DNA of 28,359 nt from Desulfobacteraceae bacterium (GCA_022837185.1 JALHJD010000003.1:1-28359); one strand, 5' to 3'; positions 14,386 to 25,379 are shown, numbered from the stretch's first letter. Program-made: numbers and translations. Notes: generated from the letters alone by a model not told the origin.

Positions 14386-15417
14386 ATGCGCAGGGTTCTG
14401 GTTACCGGCGGCGGCGGTTTCGTCGGTCTGGCTGTCGTTGCCAGGCTGGCGGCCGAAGGGGTGGAAACAACCGTCGCCGGCCGGCACCGCTACAGGGCCG
14501 CGGAAGCGCTTGGCGCCCGCTGCCTGGTCGGCGACATCCGGGATTCCCATTTCATGGACCGGGCGGCGGCCGGCAGCGACACGGTGTTTCATGTCGCCGC
14601 CAAGGCCGGCATCTGGGGGAGCCGGGAGGACTTCTTTTCCATCAACGTGGGCGGGACGGAGAACGTGATACGCGCCTGCCGCAGGCACGGGGTCCGGTCG
14701 CTGGTCCATACCAGCACGCCGAGCGTTGTCTTTGACGGCAGGTCCATCGAAGGGGGGGACGAAAGCCTGCCGTACAGCCGGAACCCGCTCTGCCATTACG
14801 CGGCGTCCAAGATCGCGGCGGAACAGAAAGTCCTGGCCGCCAACGGCGGCGGTCTCAAGACCGTTGCCCTGCGGCCCCATCTGGTCTGGGGACCGCAGGA
14901 CACCCAGATCATTCCCCGGCTTCTTGAACGGGGCAGGCGCGGCACCCTGCGCATGGTCGGCGGGGGCGGCAACCGGGTCGATATTTCCTACATAGACAAC
15001 GTCGCGGCCGCCCATATCCTGGCGGCCAGGAACCTTGAGGAGTCCGGCTCCGCCGCCGGCCAGGCGTTTTTCATCTCCCAGGGGGAGCCGGTGGTGCTGT
15101 GGGAGTGGATCAACGAATTGTTCGACCGGGTCGGCATCCCCAGGGTCAGGAAAAGAATTTCGTTCCGCACCGCCTACCGGCTCGGGTGGATGTTCGAAAA
15201 ACTGTTCACCCTGCTGCGCCTGGAAAAAGAGCCCCAAATGACGCGCTTCCTGGCCGAACAACTGGCTGAATCCCACTGGTTTTCCATTGACAGGGCGAGG
15301 GCGGTGCTGGCCTACCGCCCTGAGGTACCGACAAAGGAGGGAGTTGACCGCCTTGTCGGCTGGATCGAAACCTCGGTCGGCGCGGAGAAAGAACAGGCTC
15401 GTTCTTTGTATTCCTGA
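14386..15417 (+). CDS. oleD: OleD, 2-alkyl-3-ketoalkanoic acid reductase (3beta-HSD/epimerase-type SDR)
   Basis: A 343-residue extended SDR. GGGGFVG at 8-14 binds NADP(H), Ser113 is in HTSTPSVVF, and Tyr138-Lys142 lie in HYAASK. It resembles 3-beta-hydroxysteroid dehydrogenases and sugar epimerases, the group to which OleD belongs. It should reduce the OleA beta-keto acid product to the hydroxy acid used by OleC. ATG 14386 follows GGGGAGA at 14373-14379 with good spacing; TTG at 14383 would only add one residue. It is the last gene of the lipid cluster. A 155-base gap with a candidate promoter separates it from the ATP synthase genes. Confidence 0.91.
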   Translation: MRRVLVTGGGGFVGLAVVARLAAEGVETTVAGRHRYRAAEALGARCLVGDIRDSHFMDRAAAGSDTVFHVAAKAGIWGSREDFFSINVGGTENVIRACRRHGVRSLVHTSTPSVVFDGRSIEGGDESLPYSRNPLCHYAASKIAAEQKVLAANGGGLKTVALRPHLVWGPQDTQIIPRLLERGRRGTLRMVGGGGNRVDISYIDNVAAAHILAARNLEESGSAAGQAFFISQGEPVVLWEWINELFDRVGIPRVRKRISFRTAYRLGWMFEKLFTLLRLEKEPQMTRFLAEQLAESHWFSIDRARAVLAYRPEVPTKEGVDRLVGWIETSVGAEKEQARSLYS

Positions 15418-15465
15418 AAGGATAAGTTCAAGGGAAAAGACTTTCGGTTTTATGAAAAAAACTAT

Positions 15466-15495
15466 TTGACAGCTTGATATTTTTTCAGTAGTTAT
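15466..15495 (+). promoter_or_regulatory. Candidate promoter of the ATP synthase operon
   Basis: A perfect TTGACA at 15466-15471 is followed 18 bases later by AGTTAT (15490-15495), a weak -10, inside an AT-rich stretch with a TTTTTT run. This is the only AT-rich gap between oleD and the atp genes and is where a housekeeping promoter is expected. The -35 is convincing, the -10 is not. Confidence 0.4.
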
Positions 15496-15572
15496 GCAGT
15501 TCGTAAGCTGAATCCTCATTCACTTTATTCTCTGGCCGACAAATTTTTATTCAGTGATCAGGAGTAGTTGAG

Positions 15573-16004
15573 ATGATTACCATTGATATCACACTGTTCA
15601 TTCACATTATCAACATGATCGTGCTGATGATCGTTCTTAACGCGATTCTCTACAAACCCGTCCAATCCATACTGCGCAAGCGCCAGGAAAAACTTGAGAC
15701 CCTCAGCAAGGATGTGGAGCAGTTCGAGGAAAATGCCCGGCATCGCCAGCAGGAAGTGGACAAGAAGATGAGAGAGGCCAGCGCCAGGGCCAAGGAGGCT
15801 CTGGACGGGGCCCGCAGCGAAGCCCAGGCGGCGGGCGCCGCTCAGCTCGAAGCCGTTCGCACCGAAGCGGAAGGCGAAAAGAAGAAACGGCAGACTGAAA
15901 TTCGTTCGCAGATCGAGGCCGCCCAGAAGGAACTCCGGGAGGCCACGTCCGATTTTGCCAAACAGATGGCAGGAAAGATTCTTGGAAGGAGTCTGGAAGC
16001 ATGA
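15573..16004 (+). CDS. atpF': ATP synthase F0 subunit b' (second b-type subunit)
   Basis: A 143-residue protein with one N-terminal membrane helix (ITLFIHIINMIVLMIVLNAIL) and then a long charged coiled coil with repeated Glu, Lys, Ala and Arg. This is the peripheral stalk of the F-type ATP synthase, and it pairs with the b subunit encoded next. AGGAG at 15560-15564 is well placed before ATG 15573. The stop overlaps the start of the next gene (ATGA at 16001-16004). Two different b-type genes in tandem are typical of photosynthetic bacteria and several delta-proteobacterial lineages. Confidence 0.92.
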   Translation: MITIDITLFIHIINMIVLMIVLNAILYKPVQSILRKRQEKLETLSKDVEQFEENARHRQQEVDKKMREASARAKEALDGARSEAQAAGAAQLEAVRTEAEGEKKKRQTEIRSQIEAAQKELREATSDFAKQMAGKILGRSLEA

Positions 16005-16678
16005 GGCTGAAATTGACAAAATTCGTTTTTCCGCTGTTGTTGGTCTTTGTGCTGGGCGGCATGCCTTTTGTGGCGGCCGTCTCCCATGATGGCGGCGTTT
16101 CGTTTGCCGCGGAAACCGCAGCCGTTGATGCCGGGCACGGCGTTGAAGCCGCGGCCGAGGGCCACGGCTCGGCCCATCAAGCGAAAAGCATTACTCCGGC
16201 CAAGCTGAAGGATCTCTTCTGGAGGACGGTCAATTTCATCGCCCTGCTCGTCATCCTCATCAAATTTCTGGCCAAGCCCATCGGCAACGCCATTGCCGGT
16301 CGGCAGCAGCAGGTCGTTGACGAACTGAAAACCCTGCAGGCCAAACGGGATGCCGCCGAGCGTTCCTATAAGGAATTTGAGTCCCGGCTCGCCGGCATGG
16401 AAAAAGAAATGGAAGTCGTGGTTCAGCGCGCCATTGCCCAGGCGGAGAACGAAAAGGCAAAAATCCTCCAGGATGCCGAGAAGGCCGCCGAGGACATCAA
16501 GCGCCAGGCGGAAGCGGCAATCCAGGCCGAAATCGTCGAGGCCAAACGTGCGCTGCGAGACGATATTGCCGATCAGGCGGCGGCCATGGCGGAAGAGTTG
16601 ATCATCAAGAACCTGACACCGGAAGATCAGGTGAAGATAACCGAACAGTATCTTGACAGGATAGGTGCAGTACAGTGA
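16001..16678 (+). CDS. atpF: ATP synthase F0 subunit b
   Basis: A 225-residue stalk subunit, longer than the usual 156 or so. It starts with a signal-peptide-like segment (KFVFPLLLVFVLGGMPFVAA) and an Ala/His-rich linker. The real membrane helix follows near residues 75-92 (TVNFIALLVILIKFLAKPI), and then the coiled coil to the C-terminus. Extended b subunits with a cleavable-looking leader are known from delta-proteobacteria. Whether the leader is cleaved cannot be told. Its start overlaps the b' stop and its stop overlaps the GTG of atpH. Confidence 0.94.
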   Translation: MRLKLTKFVFPLLLVFVLGGMPFVAAVSHDGGVSFAAETAAVDAGHGVEAAAEGHGSAHQAKSITPAKLKDLFWRTVNFIALLVILIKFLAKPIGNAIAGRQQQVVDELKTLQAKRDAAERSYKEFESRLAGMEKEMEVVVQRAIAQAENEKAKILQDAEKAAEDIKRQAEAAIQAEIVEAKRALRDDIADQAAAMAEELIIKNLTPEDQVKITEQYLDRIGAVQ

Positions 16679-17220
16679 GACAGACAATTTTAGCCAGAAG
16701 GTATGCCAAGGCCCTTTTCTCTCTTGGCAAGCAGCAGGACAACTATGAGGCATACAATGAGGCGCTCACGGCCATCGCCGACCTGATGCACGTGAGCCCG
16801 GAGGTTGGCGATTCGCTCACCAATCCCCTGTACCCTCTGGAAGCCCGCAAGAAGATCATGGCCAAGATCGCCTCCCTGGTCAAGGGGGACGCAATTCTCA
16901 CTGCTTTTCTCAATCTCCTGGTGGAAAGGCAGCGGGCGGACATCCTGCCGGATATCGCCCTGGAGATGCAGGTCATGGTCGATCATGAGCAGAACATCAG
17001 CCATGGGACGCTGATCTCCGCCATTGAACTGGACAGCGCCCTGCAGGAAAAAATTCAGGCGACGCTGGAAAAAATTACTGGAACCAAGGTAATCCTTGAA
17101 TCACAGGTTGATCCTTCCATAATCGGCGGCATCATCGCCAAGGTCGGAGACCTGGTTGTCGATGGAAGCATACGAACGCAACTTAACGGCTTAAAAGATT
17201 CTATCAAGGGGAGAGAGTAG
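16675..17220 (+). CDS. atpH: ATP synthase F1 subunit delta
   Basis: A 181-residue protein that begins [16 protein letters not shown], the standard delta/OSCP opening, and ends with the family's conserved [20 protein letters not shown] block. It caps the F1 head and holds the peripheral stalk. It starts with GTG overlapping the atpF stop (GTGA at 16675-16678). The start is fixed by the conserved N-terminus. Confidence 0.95.
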   Translation: MRQTILARRYAKALFSLGKQQDNYEAYNEALTAIADLMHVSPEVGDSLTNPLYPLEARKKIMAKIASLVKGDAILTAFLNLLVERQRADILPDIALEMQVMVDHEQNISHGTLISAIELDSALQEKIQATLEKITGTKVILESQVDPSIIGGIIAKVGDLVVDGSIRTQLNGLKDSIKGRE

Positions 17221-17224
17221 TCAA

Positions 17225-18748
17225 ATGCAGATCAAAGCCTCAGAAATCAGTCAGATCATTAAGGATCAAATTGCGGGCTACCAGAGAGATGTCGACCTGA
17301 AAGAGACGGGAACGGTGCTCTCGGTCGGTGACGGTATCGCTCGTGTCTACGGTGTTGAAAACTGCCAGGCCATGGAACTTCTCGAGTTCCCGGGCGGCAT
17401 TTTCGGCCTGGCCTTGAACCTTGAAGAGGACAACGTCGGCTGCGCGGTTCTGGGCGATGTTCGTAACATCAAGGAAGGGGATATAGTCAAGCGCACCGGC
17501 AGGATTGCCGAAGTTCCCGTGGGACCGGAAATGGACGGCCGGGTCGTGGACGGCATCGGCCTGCCCATCGACGGCAAGGGGCCGATCAACGCCAAGGAGA
17601 CCCGCAAGATCGAGGTGCTGGCCCCGGGTGTTATCGCCAGGAAGAGTGTTCATGAGCCGTGCTATACCGGCCTGAAGGCCATCGATGCCATGACTCCGGT
17701 CGGCCGCGGCCAGCGGGAGCTGATCATCGGCGACCGGCAGATCGGCAAGACGGCCGTCTGCATCGATGCCATCATAGCCCAGAAAGATACCGACGTGCAC
17801 TGCATCTATGTTGCCATCGGCCAGAAAAAATCAACCGTGGCCCTGGTCGTCGAGGTCCTGCGCAAGCACGGCGCCATGGATTACACCACCGTTGTCGCCG
17901 CCTGCGCTTCCGACCCGGCGCCCATGCAGTATGTCTCCGCCTATGCCGGCTGCGCTATGGGTGAGTATTTCAGGGACAACGGCCAGCATGCCCTGATCAT
18001 TTACGACGACCTTTCCAAGCAGGCCGTTTCTTATCGCGAGCTTTCCCTGTTGCTGCGCCGGCCTCCAGGACGTGAGGCCTATCCCGGCGATATCTTTTTC
18101 AACCATTCACGACTTCTCGAGCGGGCATCCAAACTCAATGACGAGCTTGGCGCCGGCTCCCTGACCGCCCTGCCCATCATCGAAACGCAGGCCGGTGACG
18201 TTTCCGCCTACATTCCGACCAACGTTATTTCCATCACCGACGGCCAGGTCTACCTGGAGCCGGCTCTCTTTTTTGCCGGCGTCCGCCCGGCGATCAACGT
18301 TGGTCTCTCGGTTTCCCGGGTCGGCGGCGCGGCCCAGGTCAAGGCCATGAAACAGGTGGCCGGCACCCTGCGCCTCGATCTGGCGCAGTATCGTGAACTC
18401 GCGGCATTTGCCGGATTCGGCTCCGACCTCGACGCAGCCACCCAGGCTCAGCTCACCCGCGGCGAACGCTTGGTGGAAATTCTCAAGCAGCCGCAGTATA
18501 ATCCGCTGTCGATGGAAAAGCAGGTGACCATCCTTTTCGCCGGCGCCAAGGGTTTTCTGGATGAACTCCCGGTCGACACCCTGGCGGATTACGAGAAGGA
18601 GCTCTTCACCTATGTCGAATCCAATGAACCGTCCATCTTCTCCGAGCTCAAGGAAAAGAAGGAAATTTCCTCCTCCCTGGAAGAGAAGATGAAAAAGACC
18701 ATGACTACCTTTGGGGAAACCTTCAAGGCGACAAAGGGACTCAACTAA
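17225..18748 (+). CDS. atpA: ATP synthase F1 subunit alpha
   Basis: A 507-residue regulatory nucleotide-binding subunit of F1, full length. The phosphate loop is GDRQIGKT at 169-176, and [13 protein letters not shown] carries the arginine that reaches into the beta catalytic site. The loop differs from the very common GDRQTGKT by Ile at 173. Ribosome-binding purines (GGGGAGAGAG) lie just ahead of ATG 17225. It sits between delta and gamma, in the normal order. Confidence 0.98.
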   Translation: MQIKASEISQIIKDQIAGYQRDVDLKETGTVLSVGDGIARVYGVENCQAMELLEFPGGIFGLALNLEEDNVGCAVLGDVRNIKEGDIVKRTGRIAEVPVGPEMDGRVVDGIGLPIDGKGPINAKETRKIEVLAPGVIARKSVHEPCYTGLKAIDAMTPVGRGQRELIIGDRQIGKTAVCIDAIIAQKDTDVHCIYVAIGQKKSTVALVVEVLRKHGAMDYTTVVAACASDPAPMQYVSAYAGCAMGEYFRDNGQHALIIYDDLSKQAVSYRELSLLLRRPPGREAYPGDIFFNHSRLLERASKLNDELGAGSLTALPIIETQAGDVSAYIPTNVISITDGQVYLEPALFFAGVRPAINVGLSVSRVGGAAQVKAMKQVAGTLRLDLAQYRELAAFAGFGSDLDAATQAQLTRGERLVEILKQPQYNPLSMEKQVTILFAGAKGFLDELPVDTLADYEKELFTYVESNEPSIFSELKEKKEISSSLEEKMKKTMTTFGETFKATKGLN

Positions 18749-18765
18749 ACAGAAGGAGAGTACCC

Positions 18766-21121
<2,356 letters not shown>

Positions 21122-21156
21122 CAAAACATGGTTTGAGTCTCAGCTGAGGAAAAAGT

Positions 21157-21576
21157 ATGGCACAGATTCATCTTGAAGTCGTCACGCCCACCGGACCGGT
21201 TGTCAGTGATGATGTCGATATTGTCACCGCGCCTGGCTATGCTGGAGAATTCGGCGTCCTTGCCAATCACGCAATGTTTCTCAGTACCATTAAAACCGGT
21301 ACCCTGACATTCAAGAAGGACAAGCAGACCAGGTACCTGATGGTCAGCGGCGGGTTTGCGGAAGTTTCCAATAACAAGATCACCTTTCTGGTGGAAAGCG
21401 CCGAGTACGGTCAGGACATTGATGTCGACCGGGCCATGCGGGCCAAGGAAAGGGCGGAGAAACGAATTGCCCAGGCAATGCAGAAAACCGAGCAGATCAA
21501 CAGGGTCCGGGCCGAGGCCGCATTGCAGAGGGCCCTGGCCAGGCTGAAAACAGCCGAACAGGCTCGCCGACAGTAA
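21157..21576 (+). CDS. atpC: ATP synthase F1 subunit epsilon
   Basis: A 139-residue subunit. The N-terminal beta-barrel ([36 protein letters not shown], shown by its [10 protein letters not shown] core) is followed by a C-terminal helical pair rich in Ala, Glu and Arg that can brake rotation. GAGGAAAAAG precedes the ATG. It ends the operon, and a strong terminator follows after 31 bases. Subunits a and c are not encoded here and must lie elsewhere. Confidence 0.96.
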   Translation: MAQIHLEVVTPTGPVVSDDVDIVTAPGYAGEFGVLANHAMFLSTIKTGTLTFKKDKQTRYLMVSGGFAEVSNNKITFLVESAEYGQDIDVDRAMRAKERAEKRIAQAMQKTEQINRVRAEAALQRALARLKTAEQARRQ

Positions 21577-21607
21577 AAGCCATTTTCTCATTTCTTTATA
21601 TTTTCAT

Positions 21608-21636
21608 GCAAGCCGCCCTTCGGGGCGGCTTTTTTG
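21608..21636 (+). terminator. Rho-independent terminator of the atp operon
   Basis: AGCCGCCC (21611-21618) pairs perfectly with GGGCGGCT (21623-21630) around a TTCG tetraloop closed by C-G, the exceptionally stable cUUCGg form. TTTTT follows at 21631-21635. This is a textbook terminator, 31 bases after atpC. Confidence 0.94.
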
Positions 21637-21801
21637 CTTGCGCGCCCGCAAGGCGCCTTGCCTCCCTTGATCAGCCGGGCAGTTGACAGCACCGGTAGGT
21701 CGCCGGCGAACAGCTGCCGGGCATGCCGTATCGACGATGGCGTCTGATCTCCCGGACAGTTTGGTCGTCATTTTCTCTTGCTGATTGGAAAAAATGTAGT
21801 G

Positions 21802-21836
21802 TTGGGCTTGGCAAACTTGTTCTATTCTGATACATA
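21802..21836 (+). promoter_or_regulatory. Candidate promoter of the GltD-like gene
   Basis: Two overlapping choices are visible. TTGGCA (21808-21813) is followed after 17 bases by TACATA (21831-21836). TTGGGC (21802-21807) is followed after 15 bases by TATTCT (21823-21828). Both are partial matches in an AT-rich gap upstream of a gene that must have its own promoter after the atp terminator. Confidence 0.38.
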
Positions 21837-21877
21837 ACAAAGATTTCTTGTACTCATGATGCGATCAAGGAGCAGCG

Positions 21878-23290
21878 ATGAAACCCAAAGAGCGCCTGGC
21901 GATTCCCCGGCAGAAGCCGAGGGAGCTCGACCCGCGTGAACGAATTACGAATTTCAGGGAAGTCACCCTCGGTTTTGACGAACAGGCAGCCATTCTCGAA
22001 GCAAACCGGTGTCTGCAGTGCAAAAAACCCGCCTGTATAGACGGTTGTCCGATTAACAATAACATTCCCGAATTTATCAACCTGCTGCGGAACAGACAGT
22101 TTGAGGAAGGGTACTGGAAGATCCGGGAAACCAGCACCATGCCCGCTGTCTGTTCCAGGATCTGTCCGCATGAGTTTCAGTGCGAAGGTGCCTGTCTGCG
22201 GGGCAAAAAAGGAGAGCCGGTCGCCATCGGCATGCTTGAGCGCTTTCTCGCCGACTGGATGGTGCTCAATAAAAAGAACCTCTTGCTGCCGTGCAAAGTT
22301 GACCGGGGAAAGAAAGTGGCCATTGTCGGTTCGGGCCCGGCCGGCATCACTGTCGCCCACTATCTGGCCCATGAGGGCTATCGGTGCACCATATTTGAGA
22401 GCCTGCCGGTGTTCGGCGGCATGCTTTCCGTCGGCATTCCCAATTATCGGCTGCCGCGCGACATCATCGGGGCGGAGCTGTATTCCCTCAAGAACTGCGG
22501 TGTTGATGTCGTCACCGGCGTGACCATAGGCCGTGACAAGACCCTCCGGGATCTGCAGGAGGAAGGGTTCGAGGCTGCATTTCTGGGCGTCGGGGCCCAT
22601 GCCAGCAGAAAGCTCGGTCTCGAAGGCGAGAAGGATACCGCCGGGGTCATTCATGGGGTCGATTATCTGCGCCGGGTCCTGACCGGTGAGGACCTGGACA
22701 TCGGCCAAACCGTCGTTGTCGTCGGCGGCGGCAATGTGGCCATTGATGTGGCCAGGTGCGCGCTGCGCAGGGGCTCAAGCAATGTATTTATTCTCTATCG
22801 GCGGACCAAAAATGAGATGCCGGCCTCCAGGGCGGAGATCCGCCATCTGGAGGAAGAGGGGGTCCGCATAGAAATGCTGGCCGCCCCGATCAGGATTCAC
22901 GCGGAAAACGGCAAATTGACCGGCGTCGAATGTATGCGCATGGAGTTGGGCGAACCGGATGAGTCGGGCCGGCGGCGGCCTGTGCCCCTGGAAGGCTCGA
23001 ATTTTTTCATTGAGGCCGATTGCCTGATTCCGGCCATCAGCCAGAACGTTGACCATACCGCGGACCGGGGATTCAAATTCCAAACCGCTCCCTGGGGGAC
23101 CTACGCCGTGGATCCCACTACCCTGCAGACCAGTGTGCCATGGGTTTTCGCCGGAGGCGACAATGTCCTCGGGCCGCAGACGGCGGCCAAGGCGGTTTAC
23201 CAGGGCAAAGTGGCGGCGGAATCCATCCAGCGGTACCTGGAAGGCATGGACCTCAAGGAAAACAGGAAGTTCCCCCAGAAACACATCTAA
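21878..23290 (+). CDS. gltD: GltD-like NADPH-dependent FAD/Fe-S oxidoreductase, stand-alone
   Basis: A 470-residue protein of the glutamate synthase small-subunit family. Two cysteine clusters for [4Fe-4S] centres lie at the N-terminus: Cys45, 48, 53, 57 (CLQCKKPACIDGCP) and Cys92, 96, 102, 106 (CSRICPHEFQCEGAC). The FAD motif GSGPAG is at 151-156, the NADPH motif GGGNVA follows near residue 285, and the C-terminal FAD segment is VFAGGDNVLGPQTAAKAV. A strong AAGGAG sits six bases before ATG 21878. No large subunit (GltB) and no NfnA partner is adjacent. Stand-alone homologues are annotated as homotetrameric glutamate synthase or sulfide dehydrogenase/NfnB-like. The electron acceptor here is unknown, so the symbol is tentative. 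Confidence 0.88.
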   Translation: MKPKERLAIPRQKPRELDPRERITNFREVTLGFDEQAAILEANRCLQCKKPACIDGCPINNNIPEFINLLRNRQFEEGYWKIRETSTMPAVCSRICPHEFQCEGACLRGKKGEPVAIGMLERFLADWMVLNKKNLLLPCKVDRGKKVAIVGSGPAGITVAHYLAHEGYRCTIFESLPVFGGMLSVGIPNYRLPRDIIGAELYSLKNCGVDVVTGVTIGRDKTLRDLQEEGFEAAFLGVGAHASRKLGLEGEKDTAGVIHGVDYLRRVLTGEDLDIGQTVVVVGGGNVAIDVARCALRRGSSNVFILYRRTKNEMPASRAEIRHLEEEGVRIEMLAAPIRIHAENGKLTGVECMRMELGEPDESGRRRPVPLEGSNFFIEADCLIPAISQNVDHTADRGFKFQTAPWGTYAVDPTTLQTSVPWVFAGGDNVLGPQTAAKAVYQGKVAAESIQRYLEGMDLKENRKFPQKHI

Positions 23291-23348
23291 GCCAAGGAAC
23301 AGCGGCGGGCCGCTGCAAGCCCCCCGCGGAGCCGATCTCCCTGCCGGG

Positions 23349-25232
23349 TCAGAGCTGCAGGGCGGCTGTGGCTTGATGTTCGACGTAGCCCGCCACCCCG
23401 GCCGCAATCCGGCCGGCGATTGCATCAAGGTATTTTTCCTGCCGTAATTGCCCGGCATCCCCGGGATTGCTGATGAAGGATATCTCCGCCAGGATCGAAG
23501 GCATTTCCGCGCCGATGAGCACGTAGAAAGGGGCCTGTTTGACGCCGAGATCCCTGGTCTGGAAATTGTTCGCCAGCAGACCCGATACCAGACTGTTTTG
23601 CACGTATTCGGCCAGAATGGACGATTCCTGAATTTTCGAATTCTGCATCAGGTCCGTAAGGATATCCTGGAGGTCGCTGATGTTGTGGGCTGAGGTGGCA
23701 TTTTCCCGGGCGGCGACGCGCATTGCCTCGCTGTTGGTCGCCAGGTTCAGGAAAAAGGTTTCGATGCCGCGGGTGGTTGGCCGTGGATGGGCATTGACAT
23801 GGATGGAGATGAAAAGGTCCGCCTTGGCGGTATTGGCAATGGCGGTCCGCTCCTCCAGGGGCAGGGTCCGGTCATCCTCCCTGGTCAGAATGACATCGTA
23901 GGCATACGTGCTCCTGAGCCGTTGGGCGGTTTTCTTCGCCACCTGCAGGACAATATCCTTTTCCTTCAGACCGTGGGCCATGGCGCCCGGATCCTTGCCG
24001 CCGTGACCGGGATCGATAACAATCCGTCGTACTCCCAGGCCAAGCTGCTGGGCCAGAGACAAAGCGGCAAGCGATCCGTCCTCCCCGGGGGAGATTGAAA
24101 GCCCGGCGATTCGTTTGTGATTGCCCTGCAGCACAATGAGCTGCTCTTCGGGAATGGAGGCGTCCCTCTCCCGGCGCCCGGCGGGGGAGGATTTTTTCCG
24201 GACCGGCTCGAGGGCCGGGAGAGGGCCGCTTTGCAGGGCCGCGATCCGTTCCTGGTGCAACTCGGGCAGGGTCTTTGAAGCGGTTATGATTTTCTGCGGG
24301 CCATGAATATCGACGATGACTCGGAAGGGATCGTTGAGGCTGAAAATCTTGTAGGAAGAGATGGCTTCCACTTCAAGGTTGACGCGCACCGTGGTCGGGT
24401 CGAGCTGGACGGAGTGAATTTTTTGCAGCAGACCTTCCTGTATCCCCACCGGCACGGCATATCTGGCCTCGATGGCGCTCTGGGAAAAGTCGATGTGCAG
24501 CTTCCTGGGCCGTCCCTCCTGCATGGCCGCCAGGGTGGAGGTGTAGCTGACGGCCGACGAGGAGCTGATAACGATTCTGGAATAATCGTCGGAGGACCAG
24601 TACTTGACCGGCAGGACCGCTACGAGGTCTTCCCGGTGGTCCGGTCCGGTCAGCAGGGCGGGAAGCCCGGTGGCAAATTCGGCGTCGATTTCCCGCAACC
24701 GGCTGAGTGCCTGGCTGTACTTGTCGCCGTCGGGGAAGCGTTTTACCTGCAGGGCGTAGAGCTCGGCTGCCCGGTCCGGGTCTTTCCTGTCTTTGAGGTG
24801 GATTTCCGCGCTCCAGAAGAGGGCGTCATCGGCCAGGGAATTGTCCGGAAAGGTTGTCCAGACATGGTCGTAGTTGGCTATGGATTCGTCCAGGTCGGCC
24901 TGGTCGGCGAACTGCATGTACATCCGGTAATACAGTTTGGCCAGGGTAAAGAGGGCGCCGGGCGCGAACTCTCCCCTGGGCTCATCAGCGTATATCCGGC
25001 GGAAATCCCCGACGCACCGCAGCCAGTTCCGTCGATCCCCGCGGACCTGTTCATCACGCAGGAGAAGCAGGTAATAATCCTTGGCCTCCTGGTATCGGAC
25101 CGCGATCGGGCTTGATCCGCCGTTGCCGGGAGCAACGGCGGCACCGGGTCCGCAGGTCATCAGGACAAAGAGGGCCGTGAGCAGCACTATCGGGCAGTTC
25201 AGGTGTACGGGCAGTATGCGGTCTCGTTCCAT
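23349..25232 (-). CDS. amiC: N-acetylmuramoyl-L-alanine amidase with TPR-like and AMIN domains
   Basis: A 627-residue periplasmic cell-wall hydrolase. Residues 12-34 form a signal peptide (PIVLLTALFVLMTCGPGAAVA). Residues about 45-190 are TPR-like helices with YADEP and TTFPD turns, like those of outer-membrane assembly or Tol-Pal-linked proteins. Residues about 205-315 are an AMIN domain (FRVIVDIHGPQ at its end). After a Pro/Ser linker comes an Amidase_3 domain at about 401-620. Zinc ligands His410 (DPGHGG), Glu424 (LKEKDI) and His478 (SIHVNAH) and catalytic Glu583 (ILAEISF) are all present. It should cleave septal peptidoglycan between MurNAc and the peptide. The added TPR region makes it longer than E. 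coli AmiC. No clear ribosome-binding site precedes the ATG. The gene converges on the GltD-like gene with a 58-base gap. Confidence 0.92.
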   Translation of the reverse strand: MERDRILPVHLNCPIVLLTALFVLMTCGPGAAVAPGNGGSSPIAVRYQEAKDYYLLLLRDEQVRGDRRNWLRCVGDFRRIYADEPRGEFAPGALFTLAKLYYRMYMQFADQADLDESIANYDHVWTTFPDNSLADDALFWSAEIHLKDRKDPDRAAELYALQVKRFPDGDKYSQALSRLREIDAEFATGLPALLTGPDHREDLVAVLPVKYWSSDDYSRIVISSSSAVSYTSTLAAMQEGRPRKLHIDFSQSAIEARYAVPVGIQEGLLQKIHSVQLDPTTVRVNLEVEAISSYKIFSLNDPFRVIVDIHGPQKIITASKTLPELHQERIAALQSGPLPALEPVRKKSSPAGRRERDASIPEEQLIVLQGNHKRIAGLSISPGEDGSLAALSLAQQLGLGVRRIVIDPGHGGKDPGAMAHGLKEKDIVLQVAKKTAQRLRSTYAYDVILTREDDRTLPLEERTAIANTAKADLFISIHVNAHPRPTTRGIETFFLNLATNSEAMRVAARENATSAHNISDLQDILTDLMQNSKIQESSILAEYVQNSLVSGLLANNFQTRDLGVKQAPFYVLIGAEMPSILAEISFISNPGDAGQLRQEKYLDAIAGRIAAGVAGYVEHQATAALQL

Positions 25233-25379
25233 AGGTGGAGCGCAACGGTCGATGGTCGTCCCTGTGGAGGAAGTGGTACGTCGTTGTTTCCCCTGTATTA
25301 TCCGGAAAAAAATAAATAAATTCCAGTAAAATCGTCACGATAAAATTATCATGGCGGCCCGGCGGGAAGGACGGCACCA
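25233..25379. other. mutS-amiC spacer
   Basis: A 147-base AT-richer gap with runs of A and T around 25300-25350. It could hold a minus-strand promoter for the amidase gene, but I find no confident -35/-10 pair and no hairpin with a T-run. So mutS and the amidase may share a transcript or not. Confidence 0.3.

Larger units (their letters stand above)
3836..15417 (+). other. Lipid biosynthesis cluster: dedicated type II FAS + two CrtI-like flavoproteins + OleABCD
   Basis: Thirteen genes on one strand between alaS and the ATP synthase operon. In order they are ketosynthase, ACP, two CrtI-like FAD enzymes, FabG, FabZ, FabI-like reductase, a DUF1232 protein, then oleA, oleB, oleC and oleD; twelve of these have family-level roles in acyl or hydrocarbon synthesis. 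Overlapping stops and starts couple fabG-fabZ-fabI and oleA-oleB-oleC. Longer spacers lie before the first flavoprotein (114 bases) and before oleD (119 bases). No acyltransferase, thioesterase, CoA ligase or phosphopantetheinyl transferase is present, so those must come from elsewhere. The joint product is inferred to be a long polyunsaturated hydrocarbon or an unusual acyl lipid. Confidence 0.75.
21577..21877. other. Intergenic region between atpC and the GltD-like gene
   Basis: The 301-base gap holds the atp terminator (21608-21636) and a 14-base perfect palindrome GCAAGGCGCCTTGC at 21648-21661. A competing stem CTTGCG/CGCAAG at 21637-21652 overlaps the palindrome. An AT-rich stretch at about 21765-21860 carries the likely promoter of the next gene. 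I see no convincing coding sequence; a short open frame on the minus strand has low-complexity, arginine-rich content and no family resemblance. Confidence 0.6.

Noticed and set aside
14251..15519. Minus-strand open frame of 422 codons opposite oleD
   Set aside because: Pure shadow of oleD; no motif, and the real SDR signature is on the plus strand.
24303..25115. Plus-strand open frame of 270 codons opposite the amidase gene
   Set aside because: Antisense to the signal-peptide, TPR and AMIN parts of a well-supported gene; no recognisable domain.
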